Source: Caballeronia megalochromosomata (lineage in GTDB: Bacteria; Pseudomonadota; Gammaproteobacteria; Burkholderiales; Burkholderiaceae). Taken from it: a stretch of DNA of 64,000 nt. Location of the stretch: positions 1 to 64,000 of the forward strand of contig LRBF01000015.1 in the NCBI GenBank assembly GCA_001580565.1, in the 5' to 3' direction. Shown in pieces: positions 12,762 through 21,376 of the stretch (positions within the stretch are counted from its first letter, which is position 1; the number at the start of each line of letters is the position of its first letter). Both the position numbers and the translations under genes were made by a program. The notes under the pieces were generated by a model. That model made no database searches. It was not told where the DNA came from and saw only the letters and a program-made list of their open reading frames with translations.

Positions 12762-13073
12762 TTACTTCTTTTGGCCCCCGGCTGCCGCGTTCGCCCCGGC
12801 ATTCGCGGCGTTGGCATTGTTCGCCGCATTGGGGTTATAGGTCGAGTTGGCGTTGTAGTTCGGGTTGGTGGTGACGTTCGGCGTGTTCGTGGGCGCGTTG
12901 GCCGGTTTCAGGGGCTTGGGCTGGAGCGTCTGGTTGATGACGCCCATCTGGCCCATCTTCTTCGCGGCCTGACTGTCCGCGCTGGCTGCCGTGGCGAAGC
13001 ACATGCCGGCGGCGCCGGCGATCAACGCAATATGCAGGGCGCGACGTCGCGCGTGATTGCGGCTCTTCTTCAT
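12762..13073 (-). CDS. Small secreted Asn/Ala-rich low-complexity protein
   Basis: 103 residues from the ATG at 13073, chosen because AAGGAGG lies six bases upstream. An Arg-rich start, hydrophobic core (ALHIALIAGAAGMCFATA) and ASA-DS cleavage-like site make a signal peptide of about 33 residues. The mature part begins SQAAKKMGQMGVINQ and then becomes a tract of Asn, Thr, Ala and Pro with repeated NPN/NAN units, ending in GGQKK. There is no enzyme motif; it looks like an unstructured periplasmic or surface peptide. Function unknown. Confidence 0.65.
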   Translation of the reverse strand: MKKSRNHARRRALHIALIAGAAGMCFATAASADSQAAKKMGQMGVINQTLQPKPLKPANAPTNTPNVTTNPNYNANSTYNPNAANNANAANAGANAAAGGQKK

Positions 13074-13299
13074 GACGGCCTCCTTGGGCATCACGCTCAC
13101 CGCGCGGGTGCACGGCAAGCAGTCTCTTATTGTGTGCAAGGACGGTGCCCGGGCGTAAGAGGGTTTTGCCTAGGTATGTTCAATGTCATCCGCGACGCTA
13201 TACCGCACTCACCTTTGATATTCGTCTAACAATTTGCTCTGATCGGTCGGTAACATGTATTTCGAAGTACTCAACATGAACCGACCGGAGGATCACCGT

Positions 13300-13521
13300 A
13301 TGTTTCCCGAATATCGCGATCTCATCTCGCGCCTGAAAACCGAAGACGCGCATTTCTCGCGGCTTTTCGAGCGCCACAACGAACTCGATCATCAGATCAG
13401 CAACATGGAGACGGGCGTCACGCCCGCTGATTCATTTGCCATCGAATCGCTGAAGAAGGAAAAGCTGTTACTGAAGGACAAGCTTTATACCGTCTTGAGA
13501 AAGGCGCAGGAAGCCGCCTGA
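13300..13521 (+). CDS. YdcH family (DUF465) protein
   Basis: 73 residues starting at the ATG of 13300, which has GGAGG eight bases upstream. The sequence (MFPEYRDLISRLK...LFERHNELDHQI...LKKEKLLLKDKLY) is a textbook YdcH/DUF465 protein: a short two-helix coiled-coil hairpin. It is found widely in proteobacteria with unknown function. The neighbouring PPK2 gene follows 58 bases downstream. Confidence 0.88.
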   Translation: MFPEYRDLISRLKTEDAHFSRLFERHNELDHQISNMETGVTPADSFAIESLKKEKLLLKDKLYTVLRKAQEAA

Positions 13522-13579
13522 AGAAGAGAGACGTGAGAGACAGAGACATCCGGGCAACCACGATAAGGATGGGACGAAG

Positions 13580-14638
13580 TTGATATCGCCAGACAAGGCT
13601 GCCGAATCGGACGATGAAGTCATCGCGGCAGAAGAAACGGACCGCGCAGTAGAAGCGGCGCATGAACTGCTGACGAGCAGCGTGGACGACATTCTTCAGC
13701 GTTTCGACTCGCATGAGCGGGAAGAGGCGGCATCGCTCGTCGATACCGTCAGAACGCTGATCGGCGGTATGTCGCCGGATGAGATCGCCACGCTGCGCGC
13801 CCATCTCTTCGATGGCGAGAGCGTGCTGCGATCGGCCGGCAACTCGCTCGATCCCGACGACGAACTATCGCCGGCGTGGCGCGAAGGCGGTTATCCGTAT
13901 CGGCATCTGATGTCGCGGCGCGCGTACGAGAAGCAGAAATACCGTCTTCAGGTCGAACTGCTGAAGTTGCAGGCGTGGGTGCGCGACACCGGCCAGCGCG
14001 TCGTGATTCTCTTCGAAGGGCGCGATGCGGCAGGCAAGGGCGGCACCATCAAGCGCTTCATGGAGCATCTGAATCCACGCGGCGCGCGCGTGGTCGCACT
14101 GGAAAAGCCGTCCGAGCGCGAGCGCGGTCAATGGTATTTCCAGCGCTACGTGGAGCATTTGCCGACAGCGGGCGAGATCGTGTTGTTCGACCGCTCGTGG
14201 TACAACCGTGCGGGCGTCGAGCGCGTGATGGGCTTCTGTTCGCCGCGCGAGTACGACGCGTTCATGCAGCAGGTGCCCGCGTTCGAGCGGCATCTGTCGC
14301 AAAGCGGCACGCACGTCATCAAGCTATGGTTTTCGGTGAGCCGCGCCGAGCAGCGCCGCCGTTTCAAAGAGCGCGAGATTCATCCGCTCAAGCAATGGAA
14401 GCTGAGCCCGGTCGATCTCGCTTCGCTCGACAAATGGGACGCCTATACCGAAGCCAAGGAAGCGATGTTCGCGCACACGGATAGCGCCGACACACCCTGG
14501 AGCGTCGTGCGCTCCGATTGCAAGAAGCGCGCGCGGCTGAACGCGATGCGCTACGTGCTGCACAGGCTGCCGTATGCCAATCGCGATCTCAAGGCAATCG
14601 GCGCGGTCGATCCGTTCATCGTCGGGCGGCCGTTCTAG
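13580..14638 (+). CDS. ppk2: Polyphosphate kinase 2 (PPK2)
   Basis: A 352-residue PPK2-family enzyme, which transfers phosphate between inorganic polyphosphate and nucleotides. It carries Walker A GRDAAGKGG (147-155), the lid region near ERGQWYFQRY, and Walker B DRSWYNR (204-210), with the single-domain architecture of class I PPK2. An acidic N-terminal extension of ~100 residues precedes the kinase fold. The start is the TTG at 13580 with AAGGA upstream; the nearby ATG is out of frame. Its stop overlaps the convergent LysR gene by four bases. Likely role: nucleotide/polyP balance in stress. Confidence 0.9.
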   Translation: MISPDKAAESDDEVIAAEETDRAVEAAHELLTSSVDDILQRFDSHEREEAASLVDTVRTLIGGMSPDEIATLRAHLFDGESVLRSAGNSLDPDDELSPAWREGGYPYRHLMSRRAYEKQKYRLQVELLKLQAWVRDTGQRVVILFEGRDAAGKGGTIKRFMEHLNPRGARVVALEKPSERERGQWYFQRYVEHLPTAGEIVLFDRSWYNRAGVERVMGFCSPREYDAFMQQVPAFERHLSQSGTHVIKLWFSVSRAEQRRRFKEREIHPLKQWKLSPVDLASLDKWDAYTEAKEAMFAHTDSADTPWSVVRSDCKKRARLNAMRYVLHRLPYANRDLKAIGAVDPFIVGRPF

Positions 14639-15525
14639 CCCGGGTTCGCGCCGTCCATCAAGGTTGCCGCGAGCAGGCGCGCGTGCGGCGTGAGCGTGTC
14701 GAAGTCGAGGGCGCACAGATGCAGCCGGCGCGTCGCCCACGGCTCCGAGAGCGGCACGATGGCGAGTTCCGGCCGCTCCAGCATACGCGCCGACGCTTCC
14801 GACAAAATCACGAGCCCGATGCCCGCCTCGGCCAGCATGCCGACGTTGTCGATGCTGCGCATGCGAATGCGATAGCTGATCTGCCGGCCAAGCCGCGACG
14901 CGCGCTCGGCCAGATGCAATTCGAGCGCGGCATCCGACAGACCGACGAAGGCCTCGCCGACGATCTCCGCGAACGCCACCGCGCTTTCCCCCGCAATGCG
15001 ATGCGCGCGGTTCGCCACGACCACCAGTTGATCCTGCGCGAGCAGATGTGTCTGCAGCCGTCCGAGGTCCGCCGTATCGGACACGACGCCCAGATCGGCA
15101 CGGCTTTCCGCGATCGCCTGCACGATTTCGACGCTCGGGCGCTCGTCCAGATCGATCGAAAGATCCGGATGCGCGGCGAGAAAATGCGAGAGCCGCGGCG
15201 GCAGGAAGGCGGCCAGCGCCGCCGTGTTCGACATCATCCGGATGCGGCCTTTGAGGCCGGTCGCGAAGGAGCGCAGTTCGCCGCGCATCTGCTCGACCTG
15301 GCCGAGAATCGCGCGTGCGTGGCGCACGAAGGCGTCGCCCGCGGCGGTCGCCTGCACGCCGCGCCGGTTGCGCTCGAGCAGCGGTGCGCCGAGCGCGGCC
15401 TCCATCCCTGCGATGCGCTCGCTCGCCGAAGCCAGCGCGAGGTGCATCGCCTGCGCGCCCGCCGTGATGCTGCCGCGCTCGATCACGGTCAGGAAGAGGC
15501 GCATGTCGGTCAGATCGAATCGCAT
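14635..15525 (-). CDS. LysR family transcriptional regulator
   Basis: 296 residues from the ATG at 15525 (MRFDLTDMRLFL), preceded by AAGGA. The N-terminal winged helix-turn-helix (ITAGAQAMHLALASASERIAGMEAALGAPLLERNR, cited by ends: residues ~20-55) and the two-lobed effector-binding domain are intact. It is divergent from the TSUP transporter with an 83-base gap, the classic arrangement for LysR control of the adjacent gene. Confidence 0.88.
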   Translation of the reverse strand: MRFDLTDMRLFLTVIERGSITAGAQAMHLALASASERIAGMEAALGAPLLERNRRGVQATAAGDAFVRHARAILGQVEQMRGELRSFATGLKGRIRMMSNTAALAAFLPPRLSHFLAAHPDLSIDLDERPSVEIVQAIAESRADLGVVSDTADLGRLQTHLLAQDQLVVVANRAHRIAGESAVAFAEIVGEAFVGLSDAALELHLAERASRLGRQISYRIRMRSIDNVGMLAEAGIGLVILSEASARMLERPELAIVPLSEPWATRRLHLCALDFDTLTPHARLLAATLMDGANPG

Positions 15526-15607
15526 GCCGCATCCTTCGGATTCGCCGAAGCCTCGCATTGGAAATGCCAGATTGTAAGCGGCGGGCGTCGTCGTTAGCAT
15601 CTGTCGC

Positions 15608-16375
15608 ATGGAACCCTTTATTCTCGTCATTGGCGCCGGTTTTCTCGCAGGCGCGATGAATGCGCTGGCAGGCGGCGGTTCGTTCGTGAGCCTGCCCGCG
15701 ATGATCGCCGCCGGCTTGCCACCGGTTCAGGCGAACGCTTCGAGCACCGTTGCGCTCTTTCCCGGCGGCGTGGTGAGCGCGTGGACGTATCGCGACGGGC
15801 TCGGTCCCGTCGGTTCGGTGTCGATCCGCAAGATGCTCGTGACGACGCTCATCGGCGGCTTCGTCGGCGCGGCGCTCTTGCTGTCCACGTCGTCGAAGAC
15901 TTTTTCCGTGGTGTTGCCGTGGCTGCTCTTGTGCGCGAGCTTCACGCTTGCGTTCGGGCGCAAGCTCGGCGAGGCGTTGCGGCGGCGCTGGCATATCGGC
16001 GCGGCGGCGGTGCTGTCGATCCAGTTTCTGCTCGGCGTCTATGGCGGCTACTTCGGCGGCGCGGTCGGCATCATGATGATGGCCGTCTGGGGGCTGCTCG
16101 ATTCGCGCGACCTGAAGAGCCTGAACGCACCGCGCACGCTGCTCGTGAGCGCGGCCAATTCGGTGGCGGTGCTGACCTTCGCGGCGGCGCAGGCCGTGCG
16201 CTGGCCGGAGACGATCGCGATGCTGCTCGCGGCGGTCGTGGGCGGATACAGCGGCGCGCAACTCGGCCGGCGCGCGCCGCCGCACTGGATTCACGGGGGC
16301 ACGCTCGTCGTGAGCGCCGGCATCACGATTGCATTTTTCGTGAAGACCTACGGACCGATGCTGTCGCATCGTTGA
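15608..16375 (+). CDS. TSUP family transporter (TauE/SafE-like permease)
   Basis: 255 residues with about eight hydrophobic segments in two repeats, including GAMNALAGGGSFVSLPA and the second-repeat GVYGGYFGGAVGIMMM, both TSUP signatures. Family members export or import sulfite, sulfonates or organic acids across the inner membrane; the substrate is unknown here. The divergent LysR gene probably regulates it. No ribosome-binding site of note precedes the ATG. Confidence 0.88.
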   Translation: MEPFILVIGAGFLAGAMNALAGGGSFVSLPAMIAAGLPPVQANASSTVALFPGGVVSAWTYRDGLGPVGSVSIRKMLVTTLIGGFVGAALLLSTSSKTFSVVLPWLLLCASFTLAFGRKLGEALRRRWHIGAAAVLSIQFLLGVYGGYFGGAVGIMMMAVWGLLDSRDLKSLNAPRTLLVSAANSVAVLTFAAAQAVRWPETIAMLLAAVVGGYSGAQLGRRAPPHWIHGGTLVVSAGITIAFFVKTYGPMLSHR

Positions 16376-16425
16376 TCCGCGTGCACCGCGAATGAGTCAG
16401 CACGTCGACGTTGAGGGAGACCATC

Positions 16426-16695
16426 ATGATGTCCGCCTTGCTCGAAACCATCGGTGCGCTTTCGCTGCTCGCGACAGTCGCGGCGAAGATCGCGCTGCTG
16501 TACGGATTGTGCGACGAAGACGTGCCCGACACGCCGAAGCCCGCACCGGCCGGGCAACGTCGAGCCGTCTGTTTCCGGCGCAAGTCGCGCGGCGAAGCGC
16601 AGCGCGAGCGCCGCGTGCGCCTGCCGTTCAGTGCGCGTTGCGTTCGAGCGGCGGCAGGCCGAGCGGCTTTCTCGCGGACTCGTAGGCCCGGATGA
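16426..16695 (+). CDS. Possible small single-helix membrane protein
   Basis: An ATG at 16426 with GAGGGAG upstream begins MMSALLETIGALSLLATVAAKIALLY as seen by its hydrophobic N-terminal helix, followed by an acidic CDEDVPDTP turn and then an Arg-rich tail to 89 residues. The first ~45 residues look protein-like; the tail is of shadow-like composition and overlaps the antisense gene 16628-17131 by 68 bases. It may be a real short membrane peptide with an uncertain end. Confidence 0.35.
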   Translation: MMSALLETIGALSLLATVAAKIALLYGLCDEDVPDTPKPAPAGQRRAVCFRRKSRGEAQRERRVRLPFSARCVRAAAGRAAFSRTRRPG

Positions 16696-17131
16696 AGCGC
16701 GGATCGTCGTCGAGCTCGCGCGCCATCCACTTCGACAGATCCGCGCCACAGGCGGGATCGGCGATATCGCGGAAGCACGGGGATTTGGCGGACATCATGC
16801 TCGCGGCCCAGTAAAAGCCGAAGAGCGCCTGCTTCTCGGCGGGCTCCATGGGGATCGCCTGCGGATCGGTTCCGGAGAACCAGTGGTCGAGCTTGCTGGA
16901 AAGGGAGGCTTCGGTTTCGTGGCTATCGTAGGAAAAGACATAACCGCCGCCCGCCTGCGCAGTGTGAAAGTCATTCATGACGACCGCCGATACGAAGCGC
17001 GCCGCTTTCTGGTTAGCCGCGAACGTTTGCGCGTGCGCATCGCAAGTCAGAAACCAGAGGGAGACGAGCAATGCCTTTGTTTTGTGCCGAACGAGTGCGC
17101 GGCATTTTTTCCGATTGCTGGCCGTGTTCAC
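16628..17131 (-). CDS. Hypothetical exported protein
   Basis: 167 residues starting with a GTG at 17131; a Lys/Arg-containing N-terminus is followed by a hydrophobic stretch (ALLVSLWFLTCDAHA) and a likely cleavage before QTFAANQ. The mature domain has GGYVFSYDSHE, an AASMM segment and a paired-Cys region (SPCFRDIADPACG) that could form a disulfide in the periplasm. No family recognised. The start is uncertain because no ribosome-binding site is evident. Confidence 0.6.
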   Translation of the reverse strand: MNTASNRKKCRALVRHKTKALLVSLWFLTCDAHAQTFAANQKAARFVSAVVMNDFHTAQAGGGYVFSYDSHETEASLSSKLDHWFSGTDPQAIPMEPAEKQALFGFYWAASMMSAKSPCFRDIADPACGADLSKWMARELDDDPRFIRAYESARKPLGLPPLERNAH

Positions 17132-17268
17132 ACGAATGAGAGGAAATAATTTCGCGTCGCCGCGGAGTAATAATGCGCCGATTCTACCGGTTTAACGAAA
17201 GGTCAAACAAACAGGTTGCGCGCTATGAAGATCCATGAAGGTTCGGGTGTTTCGGCGTGCACCAATGC

Positions 17269-17291
17269 AAAACGGCCCATACGGGCCGTTT
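17269..17291 (-). terminator. Rho-independent terminator of the cold-shock gene
   Basis: A perfect 9-base stem AAACGGCCC (17270-17278) and GGGCCGTTT (17283-17291) with loop ATAC, continuing into TTTT on the minus strand, lies about 27 bases beyond the stop of the cold-shock gene. Confidence 0.75.
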
Positions 17292-17317
17292 CGTGCCTGA
17301 GGCGAGAGCGCTGAAAC

Positions 17318-17521
17318 TTACAGCGGCTGGATCGTCGAAGCTTGCTTGCCCTTCGGGCCTTGCTTGACTTCGAAGCTCACCTTCTGATTCTCCTGAAGCG
17401 ACTTGAAACCCTTGGACTGGATTTCGGAGAAATGTGCAAACAGGTCTTCACCGCCGTCGTCCGGCGTGATGAAACCAAAACCCTTCGCATCGTTGAACCA
17501 CTTCACGGTACCTGTTGCCAT
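17318..17521 (-). CDS. CspA family cold-shock protein
   Basis: 67 residues from [10 protein letters not shown], the canonical start of small bacterial Csp proteins. RNP1 (KGFGFI) and RNP2 (DLFAHF) RNA-binding motifs are intact, and the C-terminus [12 protein letters not shown] is typical. These proteins are single OB-fold RNA chaperones. The reading frame is open upstream to 17638, but the family length sets the start at 17521. A leader of more than 100 bases before the divergent aldolase gene gives room for a cold-shock type 5' UTR. Confidence 0.96.
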   Translation of the reverse strand: MATGTVKWFNDAKGFGFITPDDGGEDLFAHFSEIQSKGFKSLQENQKVSFEVKQGPKGKQASTIQPL

Positions 17522-17768
17522 TTTTCCAAACCCTTTTGAGACGTATAAACGTTGAAGTTGCGCTTCGAATTTCGAGCGACACAGAGTTTTACCATGCCAG
17601 AATGCGGACTTCAAATAAGCGTTTCTGCTAAGAGACACGACATAAACGCGTCATACTTCGCGGCGCTCGCGCGGTTGCCGCGGAAATGTTTTTGATCGGA
17701 CATTATTCGACCGGACGGTCGATTATTCTCGAATTTTCGATCAAGTAGACGACTAAAGGCACGTTGAT

Positions 17769-18557
17769 ATGGCACACACGCTTTCCAATGCCGCGCGACG
17801 CGTCGCGCCCGCTCCCCTGCAACTCGATGCGCCTGAAATTGCCGAAGCGCGCCGGCAGCTTGCAGCCTGCTTTCAACTGGCGGCGTGGCACGGCTTCGAA
17901 GAGGGTGTCTGCAATCATTTTTCAGCGATGGTGCCGGGTCGCGACGACCTGTTCTTCGTGAACCCCTACGGCTACGCGTTTAGCGAGATCACGGCGTCGC
18001 GCCTGCTGATCTGCGATTTCGACGGCAATGTGATCGACGGTGAGGGCGAGCCGGAAGCGACCGCTTTCTATATTCACGCGCGCGTGCACAAACTGATGCC
18101 GCGCGTGAAGGCTGCCTTTCATACGCACATGCCGAATGCGACGGCGCTCTGCCTGCTCGACGGCCCGCCGCTCCTGTGGCTGGGGCAGACGTCGTTGAAG
18201 TTCTATGGCCGCACGGCCGTCGACGAGGCCTACAACGGTCTTGCGCTCGACAATGCCGAAGGCGATCGTATCGCCGCCGCGATGGGCGACGCCGATATCC
18301 TCTTTCTCAAGAATCATGGCGTGATGGTGGCGGGCGCGAGTATCGCCGAGGCGTGGGACGATCTTTACTATCTGGAGCGCGCGGCGGAAGTGCAATTGCG
18401 CGCGATGAGCGCGAACCGGCCGCTCAAGCCGGTGCCGCACGACATCGCGCAGCGCACGTATGAACAGATGCGCGCGGGCGATGCCGAGAGCGCGCGGGCG
18501 CACCTCGCAAGCGGCATGCGGCAGTTGCGGGCGCGGGGGATTGATTTCGAGTCGTGA
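17769..18557 (+). CDS. Class II aldolase/adducin family protein
   Basis: 262 residues of the class II aldolase fold (fuculose-/ribulose-phosphate aldolase superfamily), zinc-dependent enzymes acting on sugar phosphates or, in many adducin-like members, unknown substrates. Visible features are NHFSAMVP near residue 50, the metal-binding HTHMPNATAL near residue 119 and LKNHGVMVAG near residue 180. The gene converges with the sugar ABC importer operon and ends exactly where that operon's last gene ends, so it may act on the imported sugar, though it has its own promoter side. Confidence 0.85.
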   Translation: MAHTLSNAARRVAPAPLQLDAPEIAEARRQLAACFQLAAWHGFEEGVCNHFSAMVPGRDDLFFVNPYGYAFSEITASRLLICDFDGNVIDGEGEPEATAFYIHARVHKLMPRVKAAFHTHMPNATALCLLDGPPLLWLGQTSLKFYGRTAVDEAYNGLALDNAEGDRIAAAMGDADILFLKNHGVMVAGASIAEAWDDLYYLERAAEVQLRAMSANRPLKPVPHDIAQRTYEQMRAGDAESARAHLASGMRQLRARGIDFES

Positions 18558-19832
18558 CTACTTGCGCGCACCCGTGCGCCTGAACCATCCGCGCTTGCCC
18601 ATATCCGTCTGTTGAAGAAAGACCGCGATCACGATGATCAATCCCTTCAGCACGAGTTGCGTGTTGCTGTCGATATCATTGAGTAGCAGGATATTGCTCA
18701 GAAAGCCGAAGATCAGCACGCCCGCGACCGTGCCGGACACGCGCCCGACGCCCCCCGAAAGACTCGTGCCGCCGATCACCACGGCAGCGATGGCATCGAG
18801 CTCCCAGCCCATGCCGGCATCCGCCTTGCCCTGACGATACTGCGCCGCGTAAAGCACGCCGACGAGCGCCGACAGCAGCCCCGAGATCGCATACGCAGCC
18901 ATCTTGTGGCGCGCGACATCGAGTCCCGACACCACCGCGCATTTCTCGTTGCCGCCGATCGCATAAAGGTACTTGCCGAACACGGTGCGATTCATCACGA
19001 AGCCGACGGCGATCGCGATCACGAGAAAGAAGAGGGCGGGCACCGGCACCACGTTGAAGAGCAGCGCGCGCAACGCTTCGATATCAGTCGTCGCATTGGT
19101 GCCGCTGTAGATCGAATAGACGGCCGTGTCCTGGCCCGCGATCAGGCGCGCTGCGCCGAGCACGCCGACCATCGCGGCGAGCGTCACGATGAAAGGCTGC
19201 ATGCGCCCGCGCGTGATGATCCAGCCGTTGAGCGCGCCGAGCGTGAATCCCGCGAGCGGCACGATCCACATCACGGCGAGCAAGGGCATGCGATGCCCGC
19301 CGTGCCGCGCGATATAGGCGCACGCCAGCACCGCGACGAGCAACGCCATGCCCGCCTGTATCGCAACGGGCGAGCGGTCGGCGACGCGCACCGTCTGCGT
19401 ATCGCGGGCGCGCACGATACCACGCACCACGCCGAGCGCGGCGAACACGATCGCGAACACGGCGATCGCATCGAGCACGAGCGACGCGTAGGTCGCGCGA
19501 TTCCAGCCATCGGTGGTGAGCAGCATGGCGGCGAGCACGCTGCCGAGACCCATGATCGCACCGACCGACAGATCGATGCCCGCGGTGATGATCACGAGCG
19601 TCATGCCGATGGAAATCACGCCGACGTTCGCCACCTGACGAAACACGTCGGAGATATTCGCGCTCGACAGAAAGATGTTGCCGCCATCGGCCGCGTGCGG
19701 CGATGTGAGCGCGCCGACCACGAGCAGCACGATGAGCCCCAGGTAATACTTGAGATTCGTGAGGAAGGTGCTCAGGTGTCGCTGGCGGGCGCTGGCCGCG
19801 GCCTCGGCGAGTGGGTCCTGCGCTTGCAGCAT
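18558..19832 (-). CDS. CUT2 sugar ABC transporter permease
   Basis: 424 residues with about nine to ten membrane segments of the RbsC/BPD_transp_2 type, including SIGMTLVIITAGIDLSVGA and the conserved cytoplasmic stretch GGNEKCAVVSGLDVARHK, which follows the family EAA-like loop. It forms the membrane channel of the importer encoded with the ATPase and binding protein just upstream on the same strand (23-base gap). The N-terminus (SARQRHLSTFLTNLKYY) is cytoplasmic. Confidence 0.9.
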   Translation of the reverse strand: MLQAQDPLAEAAASARQRHLSTFLTNLKYYLGLIVLLVVGALTSPHAADGGNIFLSSANISDVFRQVANVGVISIGMTLVIITAGIDLSVGAIMGLGSVLAAMLLTTDGWNRATYASLVLDAIAVFAIVFAALGVVRGIVRARDTQTVRVADRSPVAIQAGMALLVAVLACAYIARHGGHRMPLLAVMWIVPLAGFTLGALNGWIITRGRMQPFIVTLAAMVGVLGAARLIAGQDTAVYSIYSGTNATTDIEALRALLFNVVPVPALFFLVIAIAVGFVMNRTVFGKYLYAIGGNEKCAVVSGLDVARHKMAAYAISGLLSALVGVLYAAQYRQGKADAGMGWELDAIAAVVIGGTSLSGGVGRVSGTVAGVLIFGFLSNILLLNDIDSNTQLVLKGLIIVIAVFLQQTDMGKRGWFRRTGARK

Positions 19833-19855
19833 GGTGCGAGTCTCCGGTTCCTGCT

Positions 19856-21373
19856 TCAGGGCGACGCCATCTTGATGAGCACGTCGCCCGAAAATTGTTC
19901 GCGCGCCAGCACGCCGCGCGAGCGTCCTTCACACATCACGAGGATGCGATCGGCCAGCAGCATCAGCTCGTCGATTTCCGAGCTCGCGACGATCACCGTC
20001 ACGCCATCGCGCGCGGCCGCGAGTATCTGCCGATAGATCTCCGCCTTCGCGGCGACATCGACGCCGCGCGTGGGTTCGTCGAGCAGCAGAATGCGCGGCT
20101 TCGTCATCAGCCATTTGCCGATGATGAGCTTCTGCTGATTGCCGCCGGACAAGGTGCTCGCGTCCTGCGCGAGAGTGCGATGCTTGACGTTCGATGCCCG
20201 CGCCTGCGACGCGGCCCACGCCTGCATGCGTGAGCGCCGATAGAACGGAAACCCCGGCGCACGCGAAAGCGACGGCAGGAGCAGGTTCGCCTCGAGCGAC
20301 TGATCCGGCACGAGCCCGTCTTTCTTGCGGTCTTCGGTGACGAACGCGAGTCCGGCGGCGGTCGCGCGATCCGGCGAATCGATTGTGCGCGCATGACCCG
20401 CCACCCGTATCTCGCCTTCGCGCCGATACGGCGAAACACCAAAGATCGCCTCCAGTATCTCGGTCTTGCCCGCGCCGAGCAGCCCCGAGATGCCGAACAC
20501 TTCCCCTTGCTGCACCGAGAACGAGACATCCGACACGAGCGCGCGCGCCGGTCCCGACAAGGTGAGTCCGCGCACGTCCACCGCGAGCGGGCGCGCCTGC
20601 GGCGCTTCGGCTTCGGTGCGCTCGGGCGGCGCGAAGTCCTTTCCGATCATCATCGAGACGAGCGCCGCCGACGATTCCACTTGCCGCATCTGCAAGGTCG
20701 CGATGCGTCTTCCATCGCGCAACACGGTGACGCGATCGGCGACCGCGAATACTTCGCCCAGCCGATGACTGATGAGCACGATGCCGATGCCGCGCGCGCG
20801 CAAGTCCTTCGTGAGCGCGAGCAGCGCGTGCGTTTCGGTGTCGGAAAGCGCGGACGTCGGCTCGTCCATGATGAGCACGCGCGCTTCGGCGAGCAACGCC
20901 TTCGCGATCTCGACGAGTTGCTTCTCCCCGACGCGCAGCGTGCCGACGAGCGTCTCGGGCGGCAGGCGGAAGCTCAGTTGCGCGAGCACTTTCGCGGCTG
21001 CGGCGCGCATTGCGCGACGATCGGGAAAGCCCATGCGCGTGCGCAATTCCTTGCCGAGAAAGATGTTGTCGACGGCGGACAGCGTGTCGACGAGATTGAG
21101 CTCCTGATGAATGATCGCGATGCCCGCGCGCGTCGCGTCGTTCACGCTCGTCATGCGCATCGGCTCGCCGCGCACGCGGATGCTGCCCGCATCGGGCGAA
21201 TAGAGGCCGCCCAGAATCTTCATAAGACTCGACTTGCCCGCGCCGTTCTCGCCGACGAGCGCATGCACCTCGCCCGCGGCGACATCGAAGTCGACGCCCG
21301 AGAGCGCGGCGCTGCCGTTGAACGAGATCGACAGGCCCGCGGCTTCGATGAGCGGCGCGCTCACACTGTCCAT
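19856..21373 (-). CDS. CUT2 sugar ABC transporter ATP-binding protein (double ATPase)
   Basis: 505 residues with two fused nucleotide-binding domains as in RbsA/MglA. Domain 1 has Walker A GENGAGKSS near residue 41, signature RVGEKQLVEIAKAL and Walker B VLIMDEPTSAL. Domain 2 has a degenerate Walker A GLLGAGKTE near residue 297, signature LSGGNQQKLIIGKWL and LLLDEPTRGVD. It powers uptake of a monosaccharide. It starts three bases after the binding-protein stop, indicating tight co-transcription. Confidence 0.93.
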   Translation of the reverse strand: MDSVSAPLIEAAGLSISFNGSAALSGVDFDVAAGEVHALVGENGAGKSSLMKILGGLYSPDAGSIRVRGEPMRMTSVNDATRAGIAIIHQELNLVDTLSAVDNIFLGKELRTRMGFPDRRAMRAAAAKVLAQLSFRLPPETLVGTLRVGEKQLVEIAKALLAEARVLIMDEPTSALSDTETHALLALTKDLRARGIGIVLISHRLGEVFAVADRVTVLRDGRRIATLQMRQVESSAALVSMMIGKDFAPPERTEAEAPQARPLAVDVRGLTLSGPARALVSDVSFSVQQGEVFGISGLLGAGKTEILEAIFGVSPYRREGEIRVAGHARTIDSPDRATAAGLAFVTEDRKKDGLVPDQSLEANLLLPSLSRAPGFPFYRRSRMQAWAASQARASNVKHRTLAQDASTLSGGNQQKLIIGKWLMTKPRILLLDEPTRGVDVAAKAEIYRQILAAARDGVTVIVASSEIDELMLLADRILVMCEGRSRGVLAREQFSGDVLIKMASP

Positions 21374-21376
21374 CGC

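Noticed and set aside
14324..16369. 681-residue minus-strand frame over PPK2, LysR and TSUP genes
   Set aside because: It overlaps three genes with strong family signatures and has the composition of a codon-bias shadow.
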